Positions 7,083 through 8,649 of a DNA stretch of 8,649 nt are shown piece after piece (positions within the stretch are counted from its first letter, which is position 1; the number at the start of each line of letters is the position of its first letter). Position numbers and translations under genes: made by a program. The DNA is taken from NCBI GenBank assembly GCA_025356505.1, contig JANXSV010000263.1, positions 1 to 8,649 on the forward strand, written 5' to 3'. Source of the DNA: Methylovirgula sp. GTDB lineage: Bacteria; Pseudomonadota; Alphaproteobacteria; Rhizobiales; Beijerinckiaceae. The notes under the pieces were generated by a model. The model was given only the letters and a program-made list of their open reading frames with translations. It searched no databases and was not told where the DNA came from.

Positions 7083-8621
7083 TCATTCGACGATTATTTT
7101 ACTTGCAGCAGGTTTTTTGGCCGGCTTTTTTGAAGAAGGCTTGGGTGTGGAAGATTTGGACTTGGAAGATTCGTATTTGGAAGATTCATGCTTGGAAGAT
7201 TCATTCTTGGAAGATCTGAGCGGCGCGTTGTTTGCCGCGCTTGGTTTGACCTTGGCGGCTACCGCCTTCTGCTGATTTGGCGATGTGCTTTTGTTTGAGA
7301 CAGCGGCAGATTTCAGACGTTTTGCGGGCTTGGCCGCGTCGGTAACCGCTCCGGCCAGCGACATCGGATTCGCATTCGGGTCCGGCTTGAGCGGCGAGGC
7401 AGTGTCCGTGTCCACCGGTTCAAAACCCTTCGCATCAGCCGAAGGTATATTTGGAGCAGCGGTCTTTGGCGAAGTTGGTTTAGGGTCAGGAGCAAAGGCG
7501 GTTGCCGAAGCCGGCATCTGCCTCAGGGCCGGATTCGCTGCGGAAAGCACCGTGCCATTCCAGCTTGGCACGCGGCCAAGGAAAACCGGAACAGGGTCAA
7601 AACTCGGCCTTGGCAACGAGGCAATGCTTGAGGTTGTTTGCGCCGGGCTCGTGTCCCATGGCATGCGCACTTGCTCAATCGGGGCAGCGAAGTCTTCCAG
7701 CTCACCAATCCACGAACCGCCCTTGCCTTTGCGGGAACACGCCGTGGCGCGCATATCTGGCGCGGTGCCGGAGCCACGCTCCATATTCGCCAGCGAGGCC
7801 GAGCCGCCAGAAGCGTTGAAACCGGCGTCGAGCAACTCCGCAGCGTGTTTTGTGCGCGCCTTGGCTGAGGGTTCGCCCATCACCACGGCAATCAAGCGAC
7901 GGCCACGCTGCGTTGCACTGGCGACGATGTTGAAGCCTGCAGCGCAAGTGAAGCCGGTTTTCATGCCGTCGGCACCCGGATAGCGGCCCAACATGCCATT
8001 ATGCGTGGGGATTGTCCGGCCATTGAGCGCCAAGGCCCCTATGCCGTAAAGATCAGAATGCTCGGGGAAGTCCCGCAGCAGGGCGCGGGCGAGCAAAGCA
8101 AAATCTCGCGCTGATGAAACGTGCTGGGAACTGGGAAGGCCGTTCGGATTAACGAAGTGACTTTCCTGCATGCCGAGCTGCGCAGCCTGATCATTCATGG
8201 CGCTGGCGAAAGTTTCAACGCTTCCTGAAATCGATTCAGCGATTGTCACCGCGATATCATTTGCGGACTTCACCATTAACATTTTAAGCGCATTGTCCAT
8301 GGTGACTTCGCTGCCAACACGAAAGCCCATTTTGGACGGCGGCATCCGCGAGGCGCGCGCCGAGACTTTCAGCGGCGTGTCCAGCGTGAGGTGGCCATCA
8401 CGAATCGCTTTAAGCGCGACATAAACCGTCATGAGTTTGGTGAGCGAAGCGGGATACCACGGAGAGGTTGCCTCTTGCTGGCTGAGCACAGCGCCCGAAT
8501 CAGCGTCTATCACTACGTAAGGCGTTGCATATGCCGGTGATGCAGATACGGCGGCCGATACCAATGCCAAAACCAATCCGAACCCTATCTTTGGGCGGCG
8601 TAATCTCGCGCTTGTTCTCAT
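7083..8621 (-). CDS. Secreted D-alanyl-D-alanine carboxypeptidase (PBP5/6-like, peptidase S11) with long Lys/Ser-rich tail
   Basis: Periplasmic low-molecular-weight penicillin-binding protein that removes the terminal D-Ala from peptidoglycan stem peptides. It has 512 residues. A Sec signal peptide spans 1-32, with likely cleavage after Ala-Tyr-Ala. The catalytic motifs are all present and well spaced: SLTK (59-62, nucleophile Ser59), SAN (119-121) and KTG (221-223). The S11 domain ends near residue 270. I see neither a PBP5 C-terminal beta domain, nor a terminal amphipathic anchor, nor a SPOR domain. Instead residues from about 325 to 512 are low-complexity Pro/Ala/Ser/Thr turning strongly Lys/Ser-rich, with ESSKH, ESSKY and ESSKS repeats (474-488). 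Cys226 and Cys295 could form a disulphide. The ATG at 8619-8621 is placed by the signal peptide; no good Shine-Dalgarno sequence is seen in the 28 bases left, and the frame remains open to the window edge, so a slightly longer N-terminus is possible. It is the first gene of the transporter-GTPase run. Confidence 0.94.
   Translation of the reverse strand: MRTSARLRRPKIGFGLVLALVSAAVSASPAYATPYVVIDADSGAVLSQQEATSPWYPASLTKLMTVYVALKAIRDGHLTLDTPLKVSARASRMPPSKMGFRVGSEVTMDNALKMLMVKSANDIAVTIAESISGSVETFASAMNDQAAQLGMQESHFVNPNGLPSSQHVSSARDFALLARALLRDFPEHSDLYGIGALALNGRTIPTHNGMLGRYPGADGMKTGFTCAAGFNIVASATQRGRRLIAVVMGEPSAKARTKHAAELLDAGFNASGGSASLANMERGSGTAPDMRATACSRKGKGGSWIGELEDFAAPIEQVRMPWDTSPAQTTSSIASLPRPSFDPVPVFLGRVPSWNGTVLSAANPALRQMPASATAFAPDPKPTSPKTAAPNIPSADAKGFEPVDTDTASPLKPDPNANPMSLAGAVTDAAKPAKRLKSAAVSNKSTSPNQQKAVAAKVKPSAANNAPLRSSKNESSKHESSKYESSKSKSSTPKPSSKKPAKKPAASKIIVE
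7146..7220. repeat. 15-bp in-frame tandem repeat in the carboxypeptidase tail
   Basis: Four good copies of a 15-bp unit (plus strand CTTGGAAGATTCATG-like) start at 7161, 7176, 7191 and 7206, and a degenerate fifth copy is at 7146. They encode the five-residue unit (E/K)SSK plus one variable residue. The period is five codons, so gain or loss of copies would keep the reading frame. The repeat is directly visible. Confidence 0.85.
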
Positions 8622-8649
8622 TGAGACGGTTCCAATTTCTGTCGCATTG

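Noticed and set aside
7285..7983. 232-codon open frame on the plus strand, opposite the carboxypeptidase
   Set aside because: It is antisense to a gene with all catalytic motifs; its Ala/Gly/Ser-rich composition mirrors the opposite strand's codon bias, and no family pattern or ribosome binding site is seen.
1..8649. Search for mobile elements, defence or secretion systems, CRISPR arrays and RNA genes
   Set aside because: No transposase, integrase, nuclease, toxin, regularly spaced repeats, terminal inverted repeats or tRNA/rRNA-like segments were seen. All six genes belong to common families.

Overview
The window is a chromosomal segment in which every supportable gene lies on the minus strand, so transcription runs from the right end (8649) to the left end (1). 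Protein sequences, moderate-to-high GC and gene style suggest an alphaproteobacterium, probably Hyphomicrobiales (Rhizobiales, perhaps a Brucellaceae or Phyllobacteriaceae relative). That placement is inferred from recalled family resemblance, not from a database search. There are no rRNA, tRNA, CRISPR, IS or phage features. Coding density is very high, and the largest gap between genes is about 119 bp.

In transcription order, the first cluster is: (1) a secreted penicillin-binding D-Ala-D-Ala carboxypeptidase (PBP5/6 type) with a long Pro/Ala/Ser/Lys tail containing a 15-bp tandem repeat (8621-7083); (2) 17 nt later, a ten-helix EamA/DMT-family inner-membrane transporter (7065-6079); (3) overlapping it by ATGA, a COG0523/CobW-type GTPase with the CxCC metal motif and a His-rich loop (6082-5015).

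After a 119-bp gap holding an inverted repeat and a possible weak promoter comes a second cluster. It contains (4) a FATP/very-long-chain type acyl-CoA synthetase (4895-3093) with a strong ribosome binding site, and (5) coupled to it by a GTGA stop/start overlap, a proline racemase-superfamily enzyme. The Cys/Thr active-site pair of that enzyme points to trans-3-hydroxy-L-proline dehydratase (3096-2086). After a further 103-bp gap with a short perfect palindrome comes (6) a large MscS-type mechanosensitive channel with a DUF3772 periplasmic region (1982 to the left edge). It is cut off by the window just after the pore helix.

Functionally this looks like ordinary housekeeping and accessory metabolism: cell-wall trimming, a small-molecule exporter, a metal-handling GTPase, fatty-acid activation, hydroxyproline breakdown and osmotic protection. 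I do not see a new defence system or mobile system. The points most worth a second look are the repeat-bearing cationic tail of the carboxypeptidase, the translational coupling of an acyl-CoA synthetase to a hydroxyproline dehydratase, the transporter-COG0523 pair, and the inverted repeats in the two real gaps.
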